From: Nocardia sp. NBC_00565
GTDB lineage: Bacteria; Actinomycetota; Actinomycetes; Mycobacteriales; Mycobacteriaceae
Assembly (NCBI RefSeq): GCF_036345915.1
Contig: NZ_CP107785.1
Location: 5,270,001 to 5,334,000 of the forward strand
Direction of reading: 5' to 3'
Length of the DNA: 64,000 nucleotides
Of the stretch, positions 7,582 to 16,394 are shown in pieces. Made by a program: the position numbers and the translations under genes. The notes under the pieces were generated by a model, which was not told the origin of the DNA, ran no database searches, and saw only the letters and a list, made by a program, of their open reading frames with translations. Every line of letters begins with the position of its first letter. Positions within the stretch are counted from its first letter, which is position 1.

Positions 7582-10576
7582 CCAAGTCGGCCGGCCCGGC
7601 TTGGTCCACGCGATCCGGTTGGCCCGGGCGCTGCAGCGTTACGACCGGATTGGTGACGCGGCCGCTGTCTACGAAGCGGTATCGGTGGGCCGCGCCGCAC
7701 TCGATGTACCGCTGTCGGATCCGGAACTCGATCGAACACGGCAAGTATCGCTCGGGGTGGCATTGCAGGCGTCGCACAGCGTGGACGGAAACCGCGCCGC
7801 CCTGGATGAATCCATCGCGGTGTACGAGCGGGCCCTCGCCAGTGCGTCGGCCGATGCGGAGACCGCACGCGGCCAGTCGCTGCTGGGAACCGCTTACCTC
7901 ACCCGGTTCCGGCTCGATGGCGGCGACGACAATATCGATCAGGCGGTGGCGCACTGTCGGGTGGCGGTCGACATGGCGCCGGATGAGCCGGAATGGCAAG
8001 GCAATCTCAGCCAGGCGCTGTGGCTGCGGCACGCGAATCGAGGTGCACCGGCCGACCTCGAGGAAGCGGTGGACCTGGCGCGCAGAGCCGCCAACGGCAC
8101 ACCACCCGGGCATGCCGACGAAAGCCGGCGCTGGCAGAACGTGGGTTCTGTACTGCTGGCGCGCTACCAGGAGTCCGGTGTGGAATCCGACCTCGACGAG
8201 GGCATTGCGGCCGACGAACGGGCACTGGGCGTAGTGGGCCGCAAGAGCTTTGGTGAGGCGCTGTGCCGATCCGCGCTGTGCGCGGCGCTGACCCGCCGCT
8301 TCCAGTTGCGGGGGCACGCGACCGATCTCGACGATGCCATCGCGATGGTCGAACCCGCGCTGGAGTTGCTCGTCGACGGCAACCCGGACCGGCCGATCGC
8401 TCTCTACAACTGCGGTGCCGCGTTCGAGATGCGATTCCGGCTGACCGGGTCGACCGCCGACCTCGACGAGGCAATCGCGATGTTCCAGACATCGCTTGCC
8501 GCCGCACAGCCGACCGGACGCGACGCCACCTTCGCGCGATCGAATCTCGGCAACGCCTTGCGATCTCGCTTCGAACTCACCGGTCGGCGCGGTGACATCG
8601 ATATGGCGATCGACGTGCTACGCGCCATGGACCCATCGACGACGAACCGGGAGGTGCGACCAAGTTTCCTCAACAACCTCGCTGCGGCGCTGTCGGCCCG
8701 TTTCGACACGTTCGGCGCGGTGGCGGACCTGGACGAGGCGATCGCCATCACCCACCAGACATTGGCGGCCGCCTGGCCTGGCCACCCGGGTCGCGCTCGC
8801 TACCAAGCGAACCTGGGTGGATTGCTCCAGACCAGAGGCCGCGATGGTGAACCCGAAGACCTCGACGAGGCGATCGCGGCCGTCCGCGCCGGAGTGCGAG
8901 ATTCCCGCTCCGGTGATCCCGAGCAGGGCGGGCGCGTCCTGGTGCTGAGCCGAATGTTGTTGTCTCGCTTCCGTGCCCGCGGTACCGCCAGCGACCTGAT
9001 CGAATCATCGGAGCTGGCGTACGACGCCGCCCGAGCTCAGGTGGCACCCGCCGACATCCGGATGGAGGCCGCGCGACTGTGGGCCGAACTCGCCACCGAG
9101 CGTGACGGTCCCACCGCCGGACTCGAAGGCTGGCGCTACGCCCTGGACCTGCTGCCCCTGATCGCATGGCAGGGCATCGGCCGTGCGGATCAGGAACGTC
9201 GGCTCTACGAGGTTTTCGGGCTGGCGAGCGCGGCCGCCGCGACGGCCATCAGTGCCGAGCAGCCGGAGCTCGCCGTGGAGTTCCTCGAACACGGACGGAG
9301 CGTGATCTGGAATCAAATCCTCGATGCCCGTGGCGATTTCGCTGAACTCACCGCCGCTGCGCCCGAGCTGTCGATACGCTTGGCCGAGGTGCGCGCGGCC
9401 CTCGACATCCATCTGGCCGCCGATCTCAGCGCGGCGGTCGCGGCCGCTTCGACCGATCGCACCCGCCTGGCTCGCGAATGGGATCAGCTGATCGACGAGG
9501 TGCGCCGACTGCCCGGGTTCGCCGAACTACTGCGTCCGCCTCGATTCGACAAGTTGGCCGCGGCGGCCTGCGACGGCCCCGTCGTCATCGTCAATGTCAG
9601 CGTCGCCCGCTGTGACGCGCTGATCGTGACCACCACGGGCGTTCGCGTCGTGCCGCTCCCGAACCTCACCGCGGAATCCGTGGTCGACCACGTCAACGAG
9701 GTGTACGCCGCGCCCATCCTGATGCCGACCGGCCTGGCCGCAATGCTCACTGCGGACCGCGTGATCACGGCACTGCTCGAATGGTTGTGGCGTGATGTGG
9801 TCTCGCCCATCGTAGCGGAACTCGGTGCGGTGGAACGGATTTGGTGGAGTCCGACCGGATATCTCACGCTGCTGCCACTGCACGCCGCGACAGATCCAGG
9901 CACAGGGACCTGTGCTGCGGATCGATTCGTCTCCTCTTATGCCCCGACCCTGCGCTCGCTCATCGCGGCCCGTGCCACGATCGCGCGCCCGGACCGGGGC
10001 GACAAGGTCCTGGTGGTCGCAGTCCCTCGCGCGCCCGGTGCTGCGGAACTGAATGTCGGCCCCGAAATCGAGGCCATCAGAACGCGATTCGGCGACCGCT
10101 GTCTAGTCCTCGACGACCAGGACTCGACCCGCGAACGAGTCCTCGCTGAACTGCCGCGCCATCACTGGGTGCACTTCGCCTGCCACGGCAGCCAGCAACT
10201 CGACAACCCCTCCACCAGCGCCCTCATCTTGCACGACCACCCGCTGACGGTCCTCGACCTGGCCGGACTCCATATGACCGGCGGCGAACTGGCCTTCCTC
10301 TCCGCCTGCGAAACCGCTGGCGGCGGCGCACTTCCCGACGAATCCATCCACCTCGCCGCAGCACTGCAAGTCATCGGCTTCCGCCACGTAGCAGCCACGT
10401 TCTGGCCCGTCTACGACGCCCCCGCCCCAATAGTCACCGAATACATCTACGACCGCCTCTCCCGAGCCGGCACCGCCACCGACACCGGCCGCCTCCTCCA
10501 CGAAGCCACCCGCGAACTCCGCACCCTCGGCCACCCGCCCATAATCTGGGCCCCGTACGCCCACTTCGGGCCGTAA
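7568..10576 (+). CDS. TPR-repeat protein with C-terminal CHAT (caspase-like) peptidase domain
   Basis: Protein of 1002 aa. Residues about 20-530 are tandem TPR-like repeats, each marked by a DLDEAI-type helix end (for example ADLEEAVDLA, SDLDEGIAAD, ADLDEAIAMF). The C-terminal third is a CHAT domain of clan CD: catalytic His873 in HFACHG and Cys914 in SACET, followed by the typical tail IIWAPYAHFG. Family knowledge: CHAT proteins are caspase-related proteases, some acting as effectors of bacterial defence (for example with gasdermins or type III CRISPR), others with unknown roles. The ATG start overlaps the divergent gene; a downstream TTG near 7599 is an alternative. No signal peptide or membrane helix was seen. 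Confidence 0.88.
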   Translation: MRSPIQVGRPGLVHAIRLARALQRYDRIGDAAAVYEAVSVGRAALDVPLSDPELDRTRQVSLGVALQASHSVDGNRAALDESIAVYERALASASADAETARGQSLLGTAYLTRFRLDGGDDNIDQAVAHCRVAVDMAPDEPEWQGNLSQALWLRHANRGAPADLEEAVDLARRAANGTPPGHADESRRWQNVGSVLLARYQESGVESDLDEGIAADERALGVVGRKSFGEALCRSALCAALTRRFQLRGHATDLDDAIAMVEPALELLVDGNPDRPIALYNCGAAFEMRFRLTGSTADLDEAIAMFQTSLAAAQPTGRDATFARSNLGNALRSRFELTGRRGDIDMAIDVLRAMDPSTTNREVRPSFLNNLAAALSARFDTFGAVADLDEAIAITHQTLAAAWPGHPGRARYQANLGGLLQTRGRDGEPEDLDEAIAAVRAGVRDSRSGDPEQGGRVLVLSRMLLSRFRARGTASDLIESSELAYDAARAQVAPADIRMEAARLWAELATERDGPTAGLEGWRYALDLLPLIAWQGIGRADQERRLYEVFGLASAAAATAISAEQPELAVEFLEHGRSVIWNQILDARGDFAELTAAAPELSIRLAEVRAALDIHLAADLSAAVAAASTDRTRLAREWDQLIDEVRRLPGFAELLRPPRFDKLAAAACDGPVVIVNVSVARCDALIVTTTGVRVVPLPNLTAESVVDHVNEVYAAPILMPTGLAAMLTADRVITALLEWLWRDVVSPIVAELGAVERIWWSPTGYLTLLPLHAATDPGTGTCAADRFVSSYAPTLRSLIAARATIARPDRGDKVLVVAVPRAPGAAELNVGPEIEAIRTRFGDRCLVLDDQDSTRERVLAELPRHHWVHFACHGSQQLDNPSTSALILHDHPLTVLDLAGLHMTGGELAFLSACETAGGGALPDESIHLAAALQVIGFRHVAATFWPVYDAPAPIVTEYIYDRLSRAGTATDTGRLLHEATRELRTLGHPPIIWAPYAHFGP

Positions 10577-10957
10577 CCGGTCGAGTACTCACCGAAGATA
10601 TTCGCGAAGGGACGAATGGGGTCAGGTCAGCATCTCGCGCTCGGCCGAGCTTCTACCCCTCTCGAACATCCGAAATGCCGATGTAGGGATGCCCATTCGC
10701 CAAATACACCGGCGCTATTCGCGCGAGCGCACCGGTGCTGCCCTGATCCGATGAAACCCGGCTGTCCGTTCAGATCTCCGGTGATCACTTTGTGATGCCG
10801 ATAATGTGCGAGTTCGCATGTAGCGCAGTATCGTCGGGCGCGGTGCGCAGTAGTGGCCGCTCGATTGCTGTCTATTCATCAGAGCAGCAAGAGGCAGTCT
10901 CCCCTGATGAAGTTGTGGAACTCGGTTGTTCCGAGGGCCCGAAAGGTTAGGAAAAAA
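10577..10957. other. Gene-free stretch with a small dyad before a secreted-protein gene
   Basis: No convincing coding frame. A short inverted repeat ATCAC-TTT-GTGAT occurs at 10784-10796, closely followed by GATAAT at about 10799, which could be a -10 element for the downstream secreted-protein gene. A second dyad TGCGA-GT-TCGCA lies just after. An open frame from 10853 precedes the true start but has no ribosome-binding site. Confidence 0.3.
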
Positions 10958-11311
10958 ATGTTCCGTTATGCCCTGATCAAGACGACTCGCGTCCTTGCGG
11001 TGAGTGCCCTGCCGTTAGCTGCGGCTGTCGTATTTGCGGGCGCGTCTTCCGCCTACGCCGGTCAGGCTGCCGCGGCGGCTCCGGCAGCACCGGTTGTTGC
11101 CCAGCCGATCGCCGGGCTCCCACTGGACGATGTCACCACCAACCCCGACGCGCAGTACCCCGATCCAGTGCTGAACGGCGCGGCTGCGGGCGCTGCGATC
11201 GGCTCCGCCACCGGTTCCTTCATCGATCCCTTGCCCACCCTTCTCGGCGCCGTGATCGGCGGGATCATCGGCTCGGTCAACCCGGACGTCATCCCCCAGG
11301 TACTGCCCTGA
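10958..11311 (+). CDS. Small secreted protein with glycine-zipper segment
   Basis: 117 aa. The N-terminus MFRYALIKTTRVLAVSALPL with a following hydrophobic core and AYAGQA cleavage region is a clear Sec signal peptide. The mature part is Ala/Pro-rich, then contains two Gly-spaced hydrophobic stretches (GAAAGAAIGSATGS and LLGAVIGGIIGS) typical of a glycine zipper, which packs or inserts in membranes. The ATG is chosen because AAAGGTTAGGA lies just upstream; the frame opens further 5' without support. It is followed by a strong hairpin. Function unknown. A second glycine-zipper secreted protein lies convergently 470 bp away. Confidence 0.75.
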   Translation: MFRYALIKTTRVLAVSALPLAAAVVFAGASSAYAGQAAAAAPAAPVVAQPIAGLPLDDVTTNPDAQYPDPVLNGAAAGAAIGSATGSFIDPLPTLLGAVIGGIIGSVNPDVIPQVLP

Positions 11312-11334
11312 TCCCCTAGGGCACAACCCTTTTC

Positions 11335-11370
11335 GTCGAGTCCGAGCAGCTCACGCTGCTCGGACTCGAC
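11335..11370 (+). terminator. Perfect 16-bp stem hairpin terminator
   Basis: GTCGAGTCCGAGCAGC, a TCAC loop and its exact complement form a 16-bp GC-rich stem 23 bp after the stop codon of the secreted-protein gene. No T-tract follows, as is common for actinobacterial terminators. Confidence 0.75.
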
Positions 11371-11778
11371 TCGTTCAACCACCCTGCACTCACGTTGTGG
11401 TGCAGATAGATACCGTGTTCCGCTCGCACTAACGGTGAACCGGCTGTCGTCGTCTGGTTACTCGATGTGGTGGAACGGTCTTGGGGATGCGGCTCACCGG
11501 CACTCAGCGGCAGATCTTGTCTACGACATCGACAGGCACGCCGCCATCGACGAGCCCGCGTGCCTCGTCGGTCGTCATGCGGGGTAGCTGCTACTTCGTG
11601 GTTTTGTTGAGGGCGCCTGGAACCGCTACGCACCCGGCAATCACGACCGCTGAGGACGACCGGCCCGCTCACCTCGAATACCGACTACCCGAATACCGGT
11701 CCCTACCAGTCGAACCCCGATTTCTCGCAGGGACTCCTCAACCCCCGACAAGTTGGCCGCTATTTCACCTGCCCGTGA
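11371..11778. other. Intergenic stretch without a recognised gene
   Basis: Lies between two convergent secreted-protein genes. Open frames on both strands are short and unlike proteins I recognise. A 24-codon minus-strand frame ending near 11518 (MTTDEARGLVDGGVPVDVVD) looks protein-like and may be a remnant, but this is weak. Confidence 0.25.
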
Positions 11779-12387
11779 TCACGGCTGGCCGCTGGCGAAC
11801 GCCTGTACGGCGTCGAGGAACTCCGGGCCGCCCATGACGTATCCGCCGACGGTTCCGCCGATCAGCGCACCCGTGGGGATGCTGATCCCCCATATCAGGG
11901 GCATACACGCCCCGAGGATGCCGCCCACGATGGCGCCGCCGACGACGCCAGGCAGGTTCTTGTTGATCTGCTCCTTGAGCCGGTCGTAGGAGCTGATGTC
12001 CTTCAGTTGCGCAATATCTTCTGCCGTCGGGGTCGGTGTCAGCGTCAGGGTGCGGCCGTCCGCACCGATGTGCTGCGCAATCGCGATTGAACGCCCGTCG
12101 ACGGCGTACCATTGCGGCACTTCGGTCACCGCCGTTCCGTCGCCGGACTCGAGCACAACCGCACCGTTCTGCGCGATCTCGAACTTGCCATTCTCGACAG
12201 TGGTGACAATGACCCTGTCGACTGGCGAAACGGTGATCTGGTAGTTGATTCCGTGATCCACACCGGAAGTCGTGTCCCCCGCCGTCGGCTGTTCTGTTAC
12301 GGCCAGCTCTGCATGGGCGGTTGCCGCAGTGATACCCACGGCCGAGATGGCCATGAAAACGGCAGCAGTGATTTTCTCGAACTTCAT
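11779..12387 (-). CDS. Secreted protein with C-terminal glycine-zipper domain
   Basis: 202 aa with a Sec signal peptide (MKFEKITAAVFMAISAVGIT, cleavage near AHA-EL). The mature region has a beta-rich segment (residues about 45-125) and a C-terminal Gly-rich hydrophobic part (VVGGAIVGGILGA, TGALIGGTVGGYVMGG) resembling glycine-zipper domains. A GAGGGA motif precedes the ATG. Similar secreted proteins are frequent in Nocardia genomes in my recollection; no function is established. It points toward the other glycine-zipper gene and both may share a role at the cell envelope. Confidence 0.78.
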   Translation of the reverse strand: MKFEKITAAVFMAISAVGITAATAHAELAVTEQPTAGDTTSGVDHGINYQITVSPVDRVIVTTVENGKFEIAQNGAVVLESGDGTAVTEVPQWYAVDGRSIAIAQHIGADGRTLTLTPTPTAEDIAQLKDISSYDRLKEQINKNLPGVVGGAIVGGILGACMPLIWGISIPTGALIGGTVGGYVMGGPEFLDAVQAFASGQP

Positions 12388-12663
12388 TCTTCGAATCCCT
12401 CCACTCAGCTGCCCCTGATGGGCGGACCGAGTCAGACCTTAGGCGGTGTCGCATTCAATGGTGTGTACGCCACACGCACTTCGAAGTCATTGCACTCCTG
12501 TTTCCCATGTGACCGGCGGGAGAGCAGTACTCCGCGCGTGCAGTGCGACAGCCCTGCCCCTGTGTGATCCCGTCTTCCAGCTGCACGCCGGGACCAGCGG
12601 TTGTAGGGGTTCCGGCAGTAATCGCCGAGAACCCAACGAAGTTCGGCATATCCCCTGGTAGGG

Positions 12664-13002
12664 GTGATCTATCGGTGGCGCCTCTGTGGACCCGGCGTCA
12701 CGACCGATAGCTCCGACCCGAAACCCTCGGCCAGCAGACCACCAAGACGGAATCCCTACGGACCACTGGTCGCGGCGGCGGGCGTGATCGCCGCGGTCAG
12801 CCTCGGCCTGCGGCTGCTTCTTCCCACCGGCTCGAAAGACGAGCCTCGGGGAACGAGTACACCGGAGACGGTCAAACAGGACAGCACAGAGCCTGCACCA
12901 CCACCGGTGGCCGAGGAGCCTGCCCCACCAGCGCCACCAATCCAGACCCCGCCACCAGCTGCGCCGCCGCGCGGGTGCTACCCGTTCGAGCCGCACTCCT
13001 GA
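12664..13002 (+). CDS. Small Pro-rich single-pass membrane protein
   Basis: 112 aa from a GTG start. A polar, basic N-terminus precedes one hydrophobic helix (LVAAAGVIAAVSLGLRLLL, about residues 35-53), then an extracytoplasmic tail very rich in Pro and Glu, ending GCYPFEPHS. The ribosome-binding site is poor, so the start and even the reality of the gene are uncertain. No family recognised. Confidence 0.45.
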   Translation: MIYRWRLCGPGVTTDSSDPKPSASRPPRRNPYGPLVAAAGVIAAVSLGLRLLLPTGSKDEPRGTSTPETVKQDSTEPAPPPVAEEPAPPAPPIQTPPPAAPPRGCYPFEPHS

Positions 13003-13114
13003 GCCTCAGCCCGGCTGGTGCGATCTGTCGGCGCCCGCGCGTAGGGTGGCCGACCATCAATTCCTCGACAGTCCATAAGAAGACTTCGAGCGGGTGCGGC
13101 GATGGTGTTCTGCG

Positions 13115-13432
13115 TCAGACCGATTCGACGATCGCTGACTTCACCACCGCGCGGTCCACCAACTGCCTGACCCGCCTGCCCTGATCCGCTGCCACTACGG
13201 TCTTTGCTCCGGAAAACACCGGCTCGGAGAACATCGTCACCCGCAGCCCCTTCTCGACGTGCAACACCAGATCATCTTTGCCCGGCGGCGTGGGGATGCG
13301 GTCATACCGGCCGTCTTGGATATCCCGGTACATCAAGAAAGCGTATGCGGCGCCTCCATCAACGAACAGCTGCGCCCGCGGGTTCGTCTCCGACATCTGG
13401 AAGATGCACTGCTGGCTTGCAAAACTAGTCAT
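13115..13432 (-). CDS. Hypothetical protein, 105 aa
   Basis: Small soluble-looking protein without signal peptide. A strong AGGAGG lies 6 bp before the ATG (MTSFASQQCIFQ), which supports a real gene. The centre reads as short beta strands (AQLFVDGGAAYAFLMYRD, LVLHVEKGLRVTMFSE), and the end is RRVRQLVDRAVVKSAIVESV. The strand pattern slightly recalls beta/gamma-crystallin or peptidase-inhibitor folds, but I do not claim homology. No operon partners. Confidence 0.6.
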   Translation of the reverse strand: MTSFASQQCIFQMSETNPRAQLFVDGGAAYAFLMYRDIQDGRYDRIPTPPGKDDLVLHVEKGLRVTMFSEPVFSGAKTVVAADQGRRVRQLVDRAVVKSAIVESV

Positions 13433-13858
13433 CGCGTCCTCCTAGCTCCGGAATACTGCCTATGGTCAGCCTTACCGTGAGAGTCCACCGGATAGTTTGC
13501 CCTGTTCACGGCCCGCGCGGACGCGAATCGCCCGTTTCAGCTCCGGCCCCGCCGACTTCCCCAGCCGCCGAGTTCACCCGCTTATCGGAGGTCAGAACCT
13601 TGCAAGGATGGATATGACCCGGACGAAGCCGCGCGCATACCACCGTGCAGTGGCGTCGTAGTTCACGGCGTGAAGGTGCGAGTTCACCGTTGTAGAAAAG
13701 GACGGTCACTGGCACTCCGCGCGATTCTCCCGTGCGCCAGGAAGAAGCGCGCCCCGGGTGAACTCGCCGGAGGAGTTGTCGAGCTGCTGGATAACTCGGT
13801 CGGCGGCGATTCGACGTGAGACCGCTCAGAATCAGTGCGCCGCTCCGTCTGCATTCAT
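13433..13858. other. Gene-free stretch before the RibD-like gene
   Basis: Only short frames are present on both strands, none with a ribosome-binding site and protein-like composition together. It may hold decayed sequence like the region that follows the next gene. Confidence 0.25.
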
Positions 13859-14485
13859 ATGAAGCTCACCGTTCAGACGTTCCTGACCCTCGACGGCGTG
13901 ATGCAGGCCCCCGGCGGACCCGAGGAAGATCCCAGCGACGCCTTCACCCACGGCGGCTGGCAGGCCCCGTTCCCGGACCAAGCCGTCGGCGAGTTCGTCA
14001 CCGAACTCAACAGCCACGCCAGCGCGTTCCTGTTCGGTCGCAGAACATTCGACATCTTCCGCAGCTACTGGCCCGATCAGACCGACCCCGGCAACCCCAT
14101 CGCCACCGCGATCAACTCGCTGCCCAAATACGTCGTGTCCAACTCCCTCAGCGAGGCCGATACCACGTGGCGCGGCGAGCACCCCGACACCGCTCGCCTC
14201 CTGACCGGCGACATCGTCGCGGCGGTGCAGGTGCTGAAGGACCAACCCGGCGACGAGCTGCAGATCTGGGGAAGCGGCAAACTGCTCCAGACACTGTTGC
14301 AGCACGAGCTCGTCGACCGCTTCCGCCTGATGACGTTTCCGCTGATACTCGGCTCCGGTCGCCGCTTGTTCAACGACGGCATCCTCCCGGCGACGATGCG
14401 CCCAGTCGAGCTCACCGTGACCGATCTCGGCATCGTCCTCGGCACCTACGAACCAGCCGGCCCGGTTCGCCACGGCCAGATGTAA
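13859..14485 (+). CDS. Dihydrofolate reductase/RibD C-terminal family protein
   Basis: 208 aa of the RibD C-terminal (DHFR-fold) family. The first strand MKLTVQTFLTLDGVMQAPGG, the segment AFLFGRRTFDIFRSYWP and the nucleotide-binding stretch LQIWGSGKLLQTLLQHELVD (in parts) are characteristic. Such proteins bind NADPH and are thought to act as reductases on unknown substrates; they are common outside riboflavin operons. ATG at 13859 gives the normal N-terminus. It stands alone, with decayed genes downstream, so context gives no clue to its substrate. Confidence 0.88.
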   Translation: MKLTVQTFLTLDGVMQAPGGPEEDPSDAFTHGGWQAPFPDQAVGEFVTELNSHASAFLFGRRTFDIFRSYWPDQTDPGNPIATAINSLPKYVVSNSLSEADTTWRGEHPDTARLLTGDIVAAVQVLKDQPGDELQIWGSGKLLQTLLQHELVDRFRLMTFPLILGSGRRLFNDGILPATMRPVELTVTDLGIVLGTYEPAGPVRHGQM

Positions 14486-14659
14486 CCGGCTGGGGATGGC
14501 CGTGCCAGGCCGTCACATCACGGCTGGCCATCACCGTAGCGATCACGGCGACACGCACCGGCCTGATGTCGTCCTGATCCGTCATCGGCATCGCACCGTG
14601 AATGATGTTGGGTGCCTGCCGATTCGCGTTCGATGCCCTCGTATGAGTAGCTCGTCGCG

Positions 14660-14874
14660 TTGGTGGCGAGGCAGGGCGGCGAGTTGGCCGGTGTCGCCGA
14701 CACCGCCCCCAAAGGCCGGTGGTGCTGGGCCACCCAGGCCGCCGACGCCCTGGCCGACTCGTCGAGGCTGCCCGAGCCGACCGGACCGTCATCGACGCCG
14801 ACAAGCTCGCCGAACAGATCCGCCTCTACCGCAGCGCTCCGGTGAGGGTGCGCAGGCTCCCGGAGACCTTTTAG
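14660..14874 (+). pseudogene. Unrecognised decayed coding remnant
   Basis: Two consecutive reading frames give protein-like text: first LVARQGGELAGVADTAPKG and WCWATQAADALAD, then after a frameshift near 14765 EAARADRTVIDADKLAEQIR with an ending RLPETF and stop. Together they look like the C-terminal part of a gene broken by a frameshift. I do not recognise the family. Confidence 0.3.
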
Positions 14875-14892
14875 GCCGATTGACATGCAACC

Positions 14893-15042
14893 ATGGCTTC
14901 CGTGGACAGGCCCTTTCGTGAGATCCGTGGTGTATACGATGCCGATACGATTACGGTGTTCCAGGCGTACGGCCCGCAGATTGCCGTTCCCGCCGCGGCT
15001 TCTGGACGATTCCCGTCCTCAGCCAGGGCGAGGATCAGATAG
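14893..15042 (+). pseudogene. N-terminal remnant of a DUF4291 protein
   Basis: The frame MASVDRPFREIRGVYDADTI followed by TVFQAYGPQIAVPAAASGRF matches the conserved start of DUF4291 proteins (pattern R-x-(I/L)-R-A-x-Y-D-x-x-T-I-T-V-Y-Q-A-Y). A full protein is about 190 aa; only about 41 residues remain before the sequence changes and meets the C-terminal end of the neighbouring TniQ-like pseudogene. The family has no firm function. The remnant probably dates from the insertion or deletion that joined the two fragments. Confidence 0.6.
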
Positions 15043-15054
15043 CCCACCAACGCG

Positions 15055-15733
15055 GCGGCGAACAGGAGCAGCAGGAGCACGCGGAGTGGGTTTCTGCCAG
15101 CGCTCAGCGAGGTCGCTGTGCCACATTTCGACCACGCGACGGCGACCGTTTCGGCGGCCTGGAACTGGGTGTTGCCCCATCGCTGGGCTTCGTCGCTGCG
15201 GAACAGTCTGGCGCGCCGTCGATATGCCGTGATGATCTCAGGACACTCGCTGAGATGGAACTCGACCGGATGCTGTGGAAGGCCGAGCCAGCGTCGGTGT
15301 GGGCAGCAGATGAGAGGCGCATGCTCGTAATAGACCTTGATCGGTGGCATGCCCGGGAGCTGTTGCGACGCAGTGTGTGCAAAGGCTGCGGGTACGCGAA
15401 CCAACCCTGACGGCAACCATCTCCGGCAACCCGGTCTCGGCACGGTCGGTCACCCCGGGCAGTGGCAGGCTGCGGCGTAGCCGATCCAGTGAGGTCCCGA
15501 CGAACCGGGCGTCGTCGCTGCGCGGGGCGATTGAGCTTTATCTCGTTGTCGTCACGCAGCATGAACTGGTGAGCCGTACCGTGCGGTATGGCGATTGCGC
15601 GCAACAGATTTGGGGGCTGACAAGCTCGTTCTGCGCGGCGAGCCGAAATACGTAAGACGGCGCGGTTTCCCCGCGGACTGGCCGGCCCCGGAACGGCAGG
15701 GGCGTGGCCGGTTGCTGCCAGAGCTTCGTCACT
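15055..15733 (-). pseudogene. TniQ-like gene inactivated by multiple frameshifts
   Basis: Reading right to left, coherent protein passes through several frames: PLPFRGRPVRGETAPSYVFR (TniQ-type opening), then NLLRAIAIPHGTAHQFMLRD, then RFVGTSLDRLRRSLPLPGVT with a Cys-x2-Cys motif (CTHC), then PPIKVYYEHAPLICCPHRRW and LSECPEIITAYRRRARLF. Each switch needs a 1-nt indel (near 15612, 15540 and 15385, probably another near 15110). Family knowledge: intact TniQ-like proteins carry such Cys/His motifs and act in transposon targeting or as DNA-binding proteins of unknown role. Here the gene cannot be functional. Confidence 0.7.
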
Positions 15734-15928
15734 GTCGCGGTCTCCGGCGTGACTCGTATCGACCTTCGCCCCCCGGCTCCCTCCGCCACGGAGTATGCGG
15801 GCATCCTCGGATTGGGCAACGGTGGGGATTGTGGCGGGCATTGTAGATAGGTCAACGCGGAGACTTCTAGAGTTCGGCGAAACCGCGTAGAATTCCAGCA
15901 GGTCGGGACAGTTATCTGGAGCCCTATC

Positions 15929-16291
15929 ATGACCGAAAGAAAGAATTCACACACGAAGTTCGCCCGGTTGGCGGCTGCCGCCGGTATAGCCGCAGTTGCC
16001 GCGATTCCGGTCGTCGCAGCCGCGGCGCAAGCGCCTACCGCGCACGCAACGACGCCCACGTCTGCAACCCAACTCGTCGACAGCCCCGGTTGGGGACACG
16101 GCGGCGGTTGGGGCGGCGGCGGCGGGGGCGGCGGTTGGGGACACGGCGGCGGTTGGGGACACGGCGGCGGTTGGGGACACGGCGGCTGGGGTTGGGGCGG
16201 CGGCGGCTGGGGCGGCGGCGGCTGGGGATGGAATCCCGGCTGGTGGAATTGGTGGAACCCACCCGGCTGGGGTGGCTGGGGCAGCTTCTAG
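15929..16291 (+). CDS. Secreted Gly/Trp/His-repeat protein
   Basis: 120 aa. A Sec signal peptide (basic start, hydrophobic core AAAAGIAAVAAIPVVAAAA, cleavage near AHA-TT) is followed by a low-complexity mature domain of WGHGGG repeats, then WGGGG units and a terminal WWNWWNPPGWGGWGSF. The composition is nearly all Gly, Trp and His, so Trp ring stacking and His metal binding are plausible. GGAG lies before the ATG, and a hairpin follows the stop. I know no function for such proteins; surface adhesion, metal binding or a modified-peptide precursor are possibilities only. The FAD monooxygenase gene starts about 100 bp downstream. Confidence 0.72.
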   Translation: MTERKNSHTKFARLAAAAGIAAVAAIPVVAAAAQAPTAHATTPTSATQLVDSPGWGHGGGWGGGGGGGGWGHGGGWGHGGGWGHGGWGWGGGGWGGGGWGWNPGWWNWWNPPGWGGWGSF

Positions 16292-16302
16292 CGCCGGTGA
16301 CT

Positions 16303-16332
16303 GAGCCCGGACACGTACAGCGTGCCGGGCTC
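16303..16332 (+). terminator. Hairpin after the Gly/Trp/His-repeat gene
   Basis: GAGCCCGG-a-CACG, loop TACAG, CGTG-CCGGGCTC forms a 12-bp GC-rich stem with one bulge, 11 bp after the stop codon. It would separate the secreted-protein gene from the monooxygenase gene. Confidence 0.6.
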
Positions 16333-16394
16333 GGTTGCATCGAGTACCGATCATGTGAAGCCAGGTTCGACCAACCGGGCTGGAGCTGGTGACG

